Shown piece after piece: positions 1 to 5,497 of a DNA stretch of 5,497 nt. Within the stretch, counting starts at the first letter, position 1; every line of letters begins with the position of its first letter. Location: the NCBI GenBank assembly GCA_002683355.1, contig NYTF01000074.1, positions 1-5,497 on the forward strand. Direction: 5' to 3'. Both the position numbers and the translations under genes were made by a program. The notes beneath the pieces are model-generated. The model did no database searches and was not told the DNA's origin. It worked only from the letters and a program-made list of their open reading frames with translations. This DNA comes from Paracoccaceae bacterium. GTDB lineage: Bacteria; Pseudomonadota; Alphaproteobacteria; Rhodobacterales; Rhodobacteraceae.

Positions 1-128
1 TTATTGGCAGAACGTGTGGCTGGGTCCCAAGCGTTATCTCGAAGCCAAATCGCATGAAATCTTAGCCTTGTCTTTCCTTCAACAATAGTCAGATATGTGC
101 CGTCCTTGGACAGAATGCATTTTGACAT
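1..128 (-). CDS. Gamma-butyrobetaine hydroxylase-like 2-oxoglutarate dioxygenase, N-terminal fragment (cut by window edge)
   Basis: The first 42 codons of a minus-strand gene run off the left edge. The reading begins MSKCILSKDG and contains RFHAIWLRDNAWDPATR at residues 23 to 39. The FHxxWLRDN signature is typical of the small N-terminal domain (GBBH-like_N, formerly DUF971) of gamma-butyrobetaine and trimethyllysine hydroxylase-like enzymes. These are cytoplasmic Fe(II)/2-oxoglutarate oxygenases of the TauD family that hydroxylate quaternary amines. The catalytic HxD...H domain would lie outside the window and cannot be checked. The ATG at 128 is chosen because AGGTGG lies seven bases upstream, because family members normally have about ten residues before the 'DG' strand, and because the alternative ATG at 182 overlaps a TATAAT box. 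The cysteines that bind zinc in human BBOX1 just after WLRDN are replaced by Ala, Asp and Thr. The family is fairly sure; the exact substrate is unknown. Confidence 0.8.
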   Translation of the reverse strand, partial: MSKCILSKDGTYLTIVEGKTRLRFHAIWLRDNAWDPATRSAN

Positions 129-180
129 TATCGCACCACCTTTGTTGTTGACGCCGTATTTCAGGCAGACTTCCATAGTC

Positions 181-186
181 ATTATA
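181..186 (-). promoter_or_regulatory. Possible -10 box for the dioxygenase gene
   Basis: On the minus strand the bases read exactly TATAAT, about 53 bases before the chosen ATG at 128, which would leave a leader of roughly 45 bases. No good -35 hexamer sits 16 to 18 bases upstream, so this is either an activator-dependent promoter or a chance match in AT-rich DNA. If real, the dioxygenase gene can be transcribed independently of the DUF2182 gene. Confidence 0.3.
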
Positions 187-244
187 TAAACACAAGCAAT
201 AAAAATGTTGTCTAAGACATAAGAAAACCTTGGAGGAAAGTAAG

Positions 245-280
245 ATGATTAAAAAGCATTTGCTGAAGGTACTATCTTAA
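245..280 (+). CDS. Candidate 11-residue peptide or remnant of a gene start
   Basis: This plus-strand ORF encodes MIKKHLLKVLS and then TAA. It is preceded by GGAGG at 232 to 236, eight bases before the ATG, which is one of the strongest ribosome binding sites in the window. The basic start followed by hydrophobic residues resembles the beginning of a signal peptide. It could be a leader peptide, a real microprotein, or the surviving 5' end of a decayed secreted-protein gene. No reading frame continues convincingly beyond it: the other two frames also hit stops within a few tens of bases. It opposes the surrounding minus-strand genes. It may equally be a coincidence, so confidence is low. Confidence 0.25.
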   Translation: MIKKHLLKVLS

Positions 281-330
281 CACTGCGCTATTAAAAGTCT
301 TAATCATAAATTGGAAATGAAGCATTTTTG

Positions 331-361
331 GTATTGATACGAATAGTATAGCCTATACGAA
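331..361. repeat. Cluster of short inverted and direct repeats
   Basis: Just downstream of the DUF2182 stop lie GTATTGATAC (331 to 340) and GTATAGCCTATAC (346 to 358), both palindromic. The heptamer ATACGAA is directly repeated at 337 to 343 and 355 to 361, one repeat every 18 bases. The longer palindrome could fold as a five- or six-base-pair hairpin, but no T-run follows on either strand, so it is a poor intrinsic terminator. A protein-binding operator is possible. In sequence this AT-rich, short repeats also arise by chance. Confidence 0.3.
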
Positions 362-366
362 AATGT

Positions 367-1281
367 TTAAAATAGAAAAAACAAAAGGACCCCAGAAGCA
401 ATCAAAACTACTCCCATTGGTCTAATAACATAATGACCAATAGCGGGTAATTTTTCTATAACCATAAAAAGTGTAGCAAGTCCCATCCAGAGAAAATTCA
501 TTACTCCACCCGCGAAGCCAAGCACCATGAATAGCCAGCAACACCCAACGCAAAATGCACCAAGGCCAAGACCCATTCTTAAACCACCATTTAAACCAGT
601 TTTCCAGTTTCCAAGAAAATATGACGTTGGGCTGTGGCAGATACCATGACATACTTCTTTTGCACGAGTAAATTGGAATGCACCTGCAATTATTAATAGA
701 GCCGAAGAAATCCAAATGGATTTTACTTTACCCATCATGTCCACAAGACCAAGGGAAAGAAGGCTCAATTGAAAAGCAGTTATTAATGCGGAAAATGTTA
801 CCCATATTATTGAATAACCCAGTAAAAGTCCTATCCATCCAATCCGCGTTCCATCCGCACTTATCATTAAATCTTCATAACTTTTTAATGTTGGAACCAT
901 TGTTGGAAGCATCATCGCCGCCATCATCACAGCCCACATGCCAAAAAGTGGAAGAAAACGCGTCATGGAATTATCCATTTTCATCCCATTGGACATAGAT
1001 CCCATATTTACCATACCTTGATCGCTGGACATCGATTCAGTTGAAGACTTACTTGTGTCTTCAGGCATTGAATTCATAGCTGTCATATTCTGTTCATCGG
1101 ACATTTTGGAGTTTGATACGTTTGATGACATTGTCGCCATTTGAGACATAGAACTATCCATAGACATACGCCCAAAAAAGTCCATATTCATCGATAAGCT
1201 CATTGAATAAAGCCACCACCACGATAGTAAAATAATTGCGAAGAAAGTTAACCAAAGAGTATTTCTAATAATAAATGACAT
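367..1281 (-). CDS. DUF2182 integral membrane protein with a methionine-rich periplasmic-type insert
   Basis: This is a 304-residue polytopic membrane protein of the DUF2182 family (predicted metal-binding, function unsettled). Family hallmarks are FGMWAVMMAAMMLPTMVP (residues 113 to 130), KEVCHGICHSP (208 to 218), GAFCVGCCW (241 to 249) and a GGVMNFLWM...FMVIEK stretch (258 to 277). Hydrophobic segments lie near residues 8 to 26, 110 to 130, 148 to 175, 189 to 204, 240 to 280 and 285 to 304. Between the first two sit 80 residues (27 to 106) with 19 methionines, mostly with Ser, Asn and Asp, and no His or Cys. The start is the ATG at 1281, with GGAG seven bases upstream. The in-frame TTG at 1308 and ATG at 1296 lack such a site. 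It follows potD after 162 bases and a hairpin, and I found no convincing promoter of its own. Copper(I) or other soft-metal handling is inferred from the Met and Cys residues, not demonstrated. The family call is confident. Confidence 0.85.
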   Translation of the reverse strand: MSFIIRNTLWLTFFAIILLSWWWLYSMSLSMNMDFFGRMSMDSSMSQMATMSSNVSNSKMSDEQNMTAMNSMPEDTSKSSTESMSSDQGMVNMGSMSNGMKMDNSMTRFLPLFGMWAVMMAAMMLPTMVPTLKSYEDLMISADGTRIGWIGLLLGYSIIWVTFSALITAFQLSLLSLGLVDMMGKVKSIWISSALLIIAGAFQFTRAKEVCHGICHSPTSYFLGNWKTGLNGGLRMGLGLGAFCVGCCWLFMVLGFAGGVMNFLWMGLATLFMVIEKLPAIGHYVIRPMGVVLIASGVLLFFLF

Positions 1282-1378
1282 ATTAATTCTCCACATATTG
1301 TAATTCAAAATTAGGGTTTTATAACCGCTGAAAGTTTAAGGAACAGCAAATTTTAGTATTACCAAACGTAAAATGATA

Positions 1379-1421
1379 TAATTTCCTACTCGCTATTTAA
1401 AAATACGCGAGTAGGAGGTTA
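1379..1421 (-). terminator. Intergenic hairpin after potD, probable weak terminator
   Basis: CCTACTCGC (1385 to 1393) pairs perfectly with GCGAGTAGG (1407 to 1415) around a 13-base AT-rich loop that can itself form a few A-T pairs. It starts about 22 bases after the tandem TAA TAA stops of potD, where a terminator for the transporter operon is expected. On the minus strand the 3' flank is AAATTATATCATTTT, not a clean T-run, so termination may be inefficient. In plus-strand RNA the stem could extend to 15 pairs (1379 to 1393 with 1407 to 1421) using two G-U pairs. It could instead be an RNA-stabilising 3' structure. Confidence 0.5.
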
Positions 1422-1443
1422 AATTACATTTCTTGTGAAATTA

Positions 1444-2475
1444 TTAACTACGCAAACGAGTCCAAATTTGGTCATAGACCTCTTGTGTTGCCTGGTCACA
1501 AACAGACACAAACACACCAGCGCCTGAACCAGCACGGGGATTGTGCTCGGGACTTGATGCAAGTTCTGCGTCTAAGAAGGGTGTCGAACCTTTTATACCA
1601 TCAGCATACATTGCGTAATTGGTTACAGCTGCGATATTTTCTGGCTCTAATAAAAAATCCATGAATAATATGGCATTTGCTCGGTTAGGTGCTTCGTTCA
1701 GCAATACAACATTGTCCATCCAAACCACATAACCTTGATCAGGATAGGAATATTCAATATTTGCTCCCTCTGCTCTTGCTCTTGCTCCATAACCATTCCA
1801 AATCATTCCAACCGCAGCGTCTCCTGAAACCAACACTTCTTTGGCAGTGTCAGAGCCAAAGGAGGCCCAGTTCTCTTTGGCACTTTGTAGCAGTGCATCT
1901 AATGACTTCAGTTGATCTCGATCAGTCGAACATTGTGGAATGCCCAAGTGCAGCGCTGCCATGGCCATCACTTCACCCTGACTATCGAGTACATTTATTT
2001 TACCCTTCAGCTGTTCTGGTGGGTTAAAAATAATATCAGTTGTGTTTATATTTCCTGAGTATGCATCTCGGTTTACAGAAAAGCTTGTTGATCCCCACTG
2101 ATAAGGTATAGAATGTTTGCGCCCCATGTCGAATGGTACATTTAACCATTGCTCCTCAATATTATTAATATTGGTCAGTTCACCTGCTGCTATAGTGTCG
2201 AGCAATCCTAAGCCTACCATTATTTCTACCATATAATCGCCTGGAACGGCAACATCATATGAACCCATAGTTCCAGCTTTTAGTGATGCTAGCATTGATT
2301 CATTACTGTCAAATGTGTCAACTGTTACGTCTACATCGTATTTTGTAGAAAATTTTTCAACAAGTTCTGCAGGTATATATTCAAACCAGTGGTAGACTGA
2401 CAGTTTACCTTCTGCCACAGCAGAATTGGCAATCAATGCAAGAGTGGCGGCACTAAAAAATGTTTTCATTATCAT
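1444..2475 (-). CDS. potD: Periplasmic polyamine-binding protein of the PotD/PotF type
   Basis: This 343-residue solute-binding protein would capture spermidine, putrescine or a similar cation and deliver it to PotBC. It begins with a Sec signal peptide, with likely cleavage after NSAVA (residue 21). The mature start, SVYHWFEYIP, matches the Pot family WxxY strand (W30, E32, Y33). Aligned by eye to E. coli PotD, the main ligand residues are kept: Y81, E168, W226 in MIWNG, W252 and D254 in VWMD, and a tyrosine at 287 or 290. The PotD serine before Y81 is Gly here, and the terminal Gln ligand appears replaced, so preference may differ from spermidine. Two cysteines (182 and 326) could form a disulfide. 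The start is the ATG at 2475, with AAGGAG six bases upstream; an ATG two codons later is possible, and the longer in-frame start at 2517 is rejected. The potC stop lies inside the Shine-Dalgarno. Tandem TAA stops end the gene. Confidence 0.9.
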   Translation of the reverse strand: MIMKTFFSAATLALIANSAVAEGKLSVYHWFEYIPAELVEKFSTKYDVDVTVDTFDSNESMLASLKAGTMGSYDVAVPGDYMVEIMVGLGLLDTIAAGELTNINNIEEQWLNVPFDMGRKHSIPYQWGSTSFSVNRDAYSGNINTTDIIFNPPEQLKGKINVLDSQGEVMAMAALHLGIPQCSTDRDQLKSLDALLQSAKENWASFGSDTAKEVLVSGDAAVGMIWNGYGARARAEGANIEYSYPDQGYVVWMDNVVLLNEAPNRANAILFMDFLLEPENIAAVTNYAMYADGIKGSTPFLDAELASSPEHNPRAGSGAGVFVSVCDQATQEVYDQIWTRLRS

Positions 2476-2481
2476 AATTTT

Positions 2482-2488
2482 CTCCTTA
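2482..2488 (-). promoter_or_regulatory. potD ribosome binding site containing the potC stop codon
   Basis: The minus strand reads TAAGGAG. Its first three bases are the potC stop codon, and AAGGAG is a strong Shine-Dalgarno ending six bases before the potD ATG at 2475. This site decides the potD start and implies that ribosomes finishing potC are placed at the potD initiation region. It also suits high potD expression relative to the permeases. Confidence 0.8.
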
Positions 2489-3307
2489 TTGTTGTGTGTT
2501 TTGATTTGCTTCACCACGCTTACCGATAAAGTACGACAAGGTGACTAGAGCGATGGAAAAAAGCAAGAGAAGAGTTGATAAAGCCATAATATTTGGCTTA
2601 ATCCCTTGCTTAACCGATCCGAAGATCGCTGTTGGCAGGGTTTCAATCCCTGCTCCTTTTATAAAGTTTGTTATTATAAAATCATCAAGTGAGATAATAA
2701 AGGCGAGTAGAAATCCAGCGACAATTCCTGGCCACATGATTGGCATCAAAACGTACCGAAATGTTTTCCAGCGGTTTGCAAAAAGATCTTGTGCCGCTTC
2801 CTCATAACTAGCATCAATACCCTGTAGTCGGGCTGAAATTGGAAGGTAAGCAAATGGAATGCAAAAAACAGTGTGTGCCACCAAAATTGACAGGGTGCCA
2901 AGTTTAAATCCGATAGTTGAGAAGAAGATTAATGTTGCTACAGCGGTCACGATTTCGGGAACCATAATAGGTAGTGATATTAGCGCAAATGAGGCAAACT
3001 TGCCTTTAAAATTTCCCCCTCGGATCATACCTATTGCAGCTGCAGTCGCAATTACAGTTGAGACTATTGCCGCCATAATTGCGATACTAAATGAATTCCA
3101 GGCAGCTGCTTTAAACTTAGCACTTTCTAGTCCAGTAAATATTTCAACATACCAGCGCAACGAGATACCACCCCAGTTCGTGATAGATACACTGTCATTA
3201 AAGCTATATATCATTACAATAATTAGTGGACCATAAAGAATGACAAGGCAAAGACAGGTAATACTAAAAAAACCACGATAATGTTTTATATCAAAAGTTC
3301 GGTCCAT
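2486..3307 (-). CDS. potC: Polyamine ABC transporter inner-membrane permease, PotC type
   Basis: This 273-residue permease would pair with PotB to form the membrane channel. The start [14 protein letters not shown] leads into the first helix and YSFNDS (residues 34 to 39), a typical PotC/PotI beginning. Further helices lie near 72 to 95, 104 to 130, 138 to 158, 190 to 212 and 240 to 262. The cytoplasmic EAA loop that docks on the ATPase is YEEAAQDL...[11 protein letters not shown] (168 to 198), followed by [11 protein letters not shown] as in PotC. The ATG at 3307 shares its A with the TGA stop of potB (TGATG) and has AAGGA nine bases upstream. The frame stays open to an ATG at 3403, but those 32 extra residues are polar, unlike the family, and overlap potB, so they are excluded. 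The length fits the roughly 260 to 280 residues usual for PotC. Confidence 0.92.
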   Translation of the reverse strand: MDRTFDIKHYRGFFSITCLCLVILYGPLIIVMIYSFNDSVSITNWGGISLRWYVEIFTGLESAKFKAAAWNSFSIAIMAAIVSTVIATAAAIGMIRGGNFKGKFASFALISLPIMVPEIVTAVATLIFFSTIGFKLGTLSILVAHTVFCIPFAYLPISARLQGIDASYEEAAQDLFANRWKTFRYVLMPIMWPGIVAGFLLAFIISLDDFIITNFIKGAGIETLPTAIFGSVKQGIKPNIMALSTLLLLFSIALVTLSYFIGKRGEANQNTQQ

Positions 3308-4224
3308 CAAGTTTGATCCTTGTTTTGAGCACGTACGTAGAACATTAATACAACTAGTACTAAACTGAGTAAGATCATTGAGGCAGCCGCTCCAAATGGC
3401 CAATTACCCGCATTCCCTTTGAATTGGTCTTCAATCAGCGAACCAATCATAAATGTTTTTGCACCCCCTAGTAAGTCTGGCGCTAAAAATGCACCCAATG
3501 AAGGGACAAATACTAGAATACTTCCAGCGATAATTCCTGGCTTAACGACTGGTAAAATAACTTCCCAAAGAATGGTAACTTTAGAAGCATAAAGGTCAGA
3601 CGCTACTTCGGAGAATGTGAAATTATAACGCTCTACTGATGCATAAATTGGTAGAACCATAAAAGGTAAGTATGAGTAAAACAAACCCAACTGCACAGCA
3701 AAATTAGTATTTATTACGTGAAGTGGAGCGTCTATTAAACCAATATACAGCAATAGTTCATTTAACGGACCGCTGTCTCGGATTAAGAACTTCATTGACA
3801 CTGTTCTTATCAGCAAGTTTACCCAGTAAGGTACAGTAATTAAGAAAAGCCAAATAGTTCGTGATTGTATTGGACGTGTTGCAATAAAATAAGCTGTGGG
3901 AAAGCCGATTAGTAGGCAAAAGATCGTAGCCCCAAAAGCTTGTAAAATAGAGCGGATAAAAATGTTAATATAGGTCCACTTTATTACTGGTGCTTCATCA
4001 CCAAATAGCCCCCGATCAAAAAGAAACTGATCGTAAGATGCCAGAGAAAATTCCCAAATAACACCACCCCGAAATTCCTTGGTTAAGAATGAATAAGTTA
4101 GCATTAACAAAACTGGAACTAACAAAAAAAACCCAATTACAACCCAACTGGGCAACAATAACCAGAATCGTACAGGCGAAAATATCGCGGAAACTGTTGA
4201 TCCACTTCCTGTTCCTGCCGCCAT
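3307..4224 (-). CDS. potB: Polyamine ABC transporter inner-membrane permease, PotB type
   Basis: This 305-residue membrane permease is the partner of PotC. A short polar, Gly/Ser-rich N-terminus precedes helix 1 (residues 20 to 46), then a periplasmic stretch, then helices near 92 to 115, 123 to 140, 175 to 195, 228 to 250 and 275 to 298. The family segment [12 protein letters not shown] (130 to 141) matches PotB/PotH proteins. The EAA loop begins [12 protein letters not shown] (204 to 215) and ends [11 protein letters not shown] (224 to 234). The usual first Ala of the EAA motif is Val, which is seen in some permeases. The start overlaps the potA stop by one base (TAATG). Only a weak GGTAG sits upstream, so initiation probably depends on translational coupling to potA. 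Confidence 0.92.
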   Translation of the reverse strand: MAAGTGSGSTVSAIFSPVRFWLLLPSWVVIGFFLLVPVLLMLTYSFLTKEFRGGVIWEFSLASYDQFLFDRGLFGDEAPVIKWTYINIFIRSILQAFGATIFCLLIGFPTAYFIATRPIQSRTIWLFLITVPYWVNLLIRTVSMKFLIRDSGPLNELLLYIGLIDAPLHVINTNFAVQLGLFYSYLPFMVLPIYASVERYNFTFSEVASDLYASKVTILWEVILPVVKPGIIAGSILVFVPSLGAFLAPDLLGGAKTFMIGSLIEDQFKGNAGNWPFGAAASMILLSLVLVVLMFYVRAQNKDQT

Positions 4225-5300
4225 TAGTCTACCAAAAACCGTGCCGCACCATCCGCAATGGTGACAAATACAGTATCGCCTGTTTTATAGTTAGCGCCTT
4301 GAAAAAAACTATTTTGCATACGCACTTTTAAATTTAACTCTGCAGAAAGCTTTACAATGAATTGGGTGTCAGTTCCTAAGTAAACTCTATCACCAAGTTC
4401 TCCCTTAAGGATTTTACCAGTGGGTTCCGTTTTAGTTATACTTAATCTCTCAGGTCTTAGGGACAATACGCCGGTCGCACCTGGTATATTATCACAATTG
4501 GCCAGAGCATCCAACGTTTGCCCACCTTCCAGTTGGCAGACTAAATTAAAACCCTCAACGGTATCTATTATTGAAGGTAGCATGTTTGTTTCTCCAATAA
4601 AATCAGCTATAAAACGGTTATTAGGGTGTTCATAAATTTCAAATGGGGTTCCTATTTGTTGTACTTTTCCATCAGACATTACTGCGATCCTGTCAGACAT
4701 TGACAAGGCTTCTTCCTGATCGTGTGTTACAAAAATAAATGTAATCCCGGTATCACGTTGAAGTCTTTTTAACTCGGTTCTCATTTCTTGTCGTAATTTC
4801 AGGTCAAGTGCCGAAAGAGGTTCGTCTAATAAGAGAACCTTAGGCCTTGGCGCCATTGCCCGTGCCAAAGCCACACGTTGTTGTTGACCACCAGAGATTT
4901 GACTTGGCTTACGGTCAACCAAAGCACCCAACTTTACCATTTCTACCATTTCATCTACGCGTGTTTGGATTTCTAATTTAGTCCACCCCAGCATTCTAAG
5001 CGAAAAACCAATATTCTCAGCAACATTCATATGTGGAAAAATAGCATAATTTTGAAATACAGTGTTCACGGGTCGTTTATTAGGAGGTAAATGTTCAATC
5101 TCATCCCCAAAAAGACGAATTGTTCCAGCTGTAGCTCCTTCAAATCCTGCTATCATTCGCAAAAGCGTAGTTTTTCCACATCCTGAGGGCCCAAGGAGTG
5201 TAAAAAATTCATTGTCTTCAATTTCGAGGGTTACATCGCTTAGCGCTGTCAAACTGCCAAAGTCCTTCCGTACATCATGAAGAGATACAGCACTGGTCAT
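4224..5300 (-). CDS. potA: Polyamine ABC transporter ATP-binding protein, PotA type
   Basis: This 358-residue ATPase powers the PotBC channel from the cytoplasmic face. All nucleotide-binding elements are intact: Walker [10 protein letters not shown] (residues 37 to 45), Q-loop Q83 in [10 protein letters not shown], signature SGGQQ (136 to 140), Walker B ending LLLLDEP with catalytic E160, D-loop SALD (163 to 166) and switch H193 in THDQEEAL. The stretch [10 protein letters not shown]...FIGETN (217 to 239) and a C-terminal TOBE-type regulatory domain (about 275 to 355, with LRPERLSI) place it in the PotA/PotG/UgpC group of importer ATPases. The length is usual for that group. The ATG at 5300 has AAGGA seven bases upstream. 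It is the first gene of the operon, and its TAA overlaps the potB ATG. The ATPase family is certain; assignment to polyamines rests on the neighbouring permeases and binding protein. Confidence 0.93.
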   Translation of the reverse strand: MTSAVSLHDVRKDFGSLTALSDVTLEIEDNEFFTLLGPSGCGKTTLLRMIAGFEGATAGTIRLFGDEIEHLPPNKRPVNTVFQNYAIFPHMNVAENIGFSLRMLGWTKLEIQTRVDEMVEMVKLGALVDRKPSQISGGQQQRVALARAMAPRPKVLLLDEPLSALDLKLRQEMRTELKRLQRDTGITFIFVTHDQEEALSMSDRIAVMSDGKVQQIGTPFEIYEHPNNRFIADFIGETNMLPSIIDTVEGFNLVCQLEGGQTLDALANCDNIPGATGVLSLRPERLSITKTEPTGKILKGELGDRVYLGTDTQFIVKLSAELNLKVRMQNSFFQGANYKTGDTVFVTIADGAARFLVD

Positions 5301-5497
5301 CGTCTCATCCTTTTATTCTATTTTGAAAAGGAAAAAGTTTGTAGGTATAGCTAGATTGACGACAACACAGTTTTTACAAGCATGCAATGCAATCTATGGG
5401 TAAAATACTAAACCGTACAAAATATTAATTTCCTTTACACCCAAGTTAGAGCCTAATTTAAGACAGTTTAAATTGTGAAAGTAAAGGCTAGTAAATG
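5301..5497 (-). promoter_or_regulatory. Upstream regulatory region of the transporter operon
   Basis: These 197 bases before potA hold no convincing gene. Read on the minus strand they contain two adjacent TTGCAT words, an inverted repeat TTTTAC/GTAAAA at 5372 to 5377 and 5400 to 5405 with a 22-base spacer, and a possible but poor promoter (TTGTCG, 16 bases, TACAAA) ending about 30 bases before the ATG. The operon promoter is expected here. I cannot name a regulator or fix the transcription start. Confidence 0.45.
5434..5462 (+). promoter_or_regulatory. Possible plus-strand promoter for a divergent gene
   Basis: TTTACA (5434 to 5439, five of six bases of the -35 consensus) is followed after exactly 17 bases by TTTAAG (5457 to 5462, four of six of the -10 consensus). 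Transcription would begin near 5469, about 26 bases before an ATG on the final three bases of the window. That ATG has AAAGG seven bases upstream. The two signals support each other, but each is weak in DNA this AT-rich. Confidence 0.3.

Noticed and set aside
129..182. Longer start for the dioxygenase from the ATG at 182
   Set aside because: It overlaps the TATAAT box, adds 18 residues not expected in the family, and the ATG at 128 has a better ribosome binding site.
625..660. Cytochrome c type heme site in CHGICH
   Set aside because: The spacing is CxxxCH, not CxxCH, and it lies beside membrane helices in a family not known to carry heme.
422..715. Second minus-strand frame inside the DUF2182 gene
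   Set aside because: It is a shifted reading of the same sequence with a Trp- and Cys-rich nonsense-like product and no family motif.
678..998. Plus-strand ORF of 106 codons opposite the DUF2182 gene
   Set aside because: It lies wholly antisense to a recognised gene, and its low-complexity translation shows no family motif.
1282..1308. Upstream starts (TTG at 1308, ATG at 1296) for the DUF2182 gene
   Set aside because: Neither has a ribosome binding site, while the ATG at 1281 has GGAG seven bases upstream, lying inside the would-be extension.
2476..2517. A 14-residue extension of PotD from 2517
   Set aside because: It would put a polar stretch before the signal peptide and overlap potC. 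The ATG at 2475 has AAGGAG at ideal distance.
2859..3236. Plus-strand ORF of 125 codons opposite potC
   Set aside because: It is entirely antisense to the conserved permease, and its Ile/Ala-rich composition simply mirrors the permease codons.
3308..3403. A 32-residue N-terminal extension of PotC from an in-frame ATG at 3403
   Set aside because: It overlaps the end of potB, is polar and unlike PotC starts, and the ATG at 3307 has both a good Shine-Dalgarno and the classic TGATG overlap.
5394..5495. About 34 open minus-strand codons at the right edge, possible end of an upstream gene
   Set aside because: No recognisable motif, AT-rich composition, and the length is within chance for such DNA.
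1..5497. CRISPR array, tRNA, rRNA, insertion sequence or new defence system
   Set aside because: No regularly spaced repeats, cloverleaf, rRNA-like segment, transposase motif or nuclease or toxin motif was seen. The coding space is filled by transporter, membrane and dioxygenase genes.

Overview
The window is AT-rich bacterial DNA in which every confident gene lies on the minus strand, so the genes read from right to left. The order (ATPase, two permeases, binding protein, a DUF2182 membrane protein, a gamma-butyrobetaine-hydroxylase-like dioxygenase), the protein flavour and the Sec-type signal peptide suggest a low-GC Gram-negative bacterium. My best guess is a marine alphaproteobacterium of the Rhodobacterales or SAR116 kind. 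That guess is inference, since the window has no rRNA or other taxonomic marker.

Right part (5497 to 1444): a complete four-gene PotABCD-type ABC importer for polyamines or a closely related cation. The ATPase (potA) ends in TAATG, sharing one base with the start of permease 1 (potB). PotB ends in TGATG, sharing one base with the start of permease 2 (potC). The potC stop codon lies inside the Shine-Dalgarno sequence of the binding-protein gene (potD). The layout is that of one tightly coupled transcript. PotD would capture the solute in the periplasm, PotB and PotC would form the channel, and PotA would supply ATP. About 200 bases upstream of potA look like a regulatory region. A possible divergent plus-strand start codon falls on the last three bases of the window.

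Middle (1443 to 367): an intergenic hairpin follows potD, probably a weak or leaky terminator. Next comes a DUF2182 polytopic membrane protein carrying an unusual methionine-rich, histidine-free segment of about 80 residues after its first membrane helix. This is the least ordinary gene of the window and may bind copper(I) or another soft metal.

Left part (366 to 1): an intergenic region with a perfect TATAAT box on the minus strand, short inverted repeats, and an 11-codon plus-strand ORF with an excellent ribosome binding site. It is followed by the first 42 codons of a minus-strand gene cut by the window edge. This fragment carries the FHxxWLRDN signature of the N-terminal domain of gamma-butyrobetaine hydroxylase-like 2-oxoglutarate dioxygenases. 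Such an enzyme next to a polyamine-type importer suggests a locus for uptake and oxidation of an amine or methylated amine, but the link is inference.

I see no CRISPR array, tRNA, rRNA, insertion sequence or obvious new defence system here. The window is mostly a standard transporter operon with a few unusual details.
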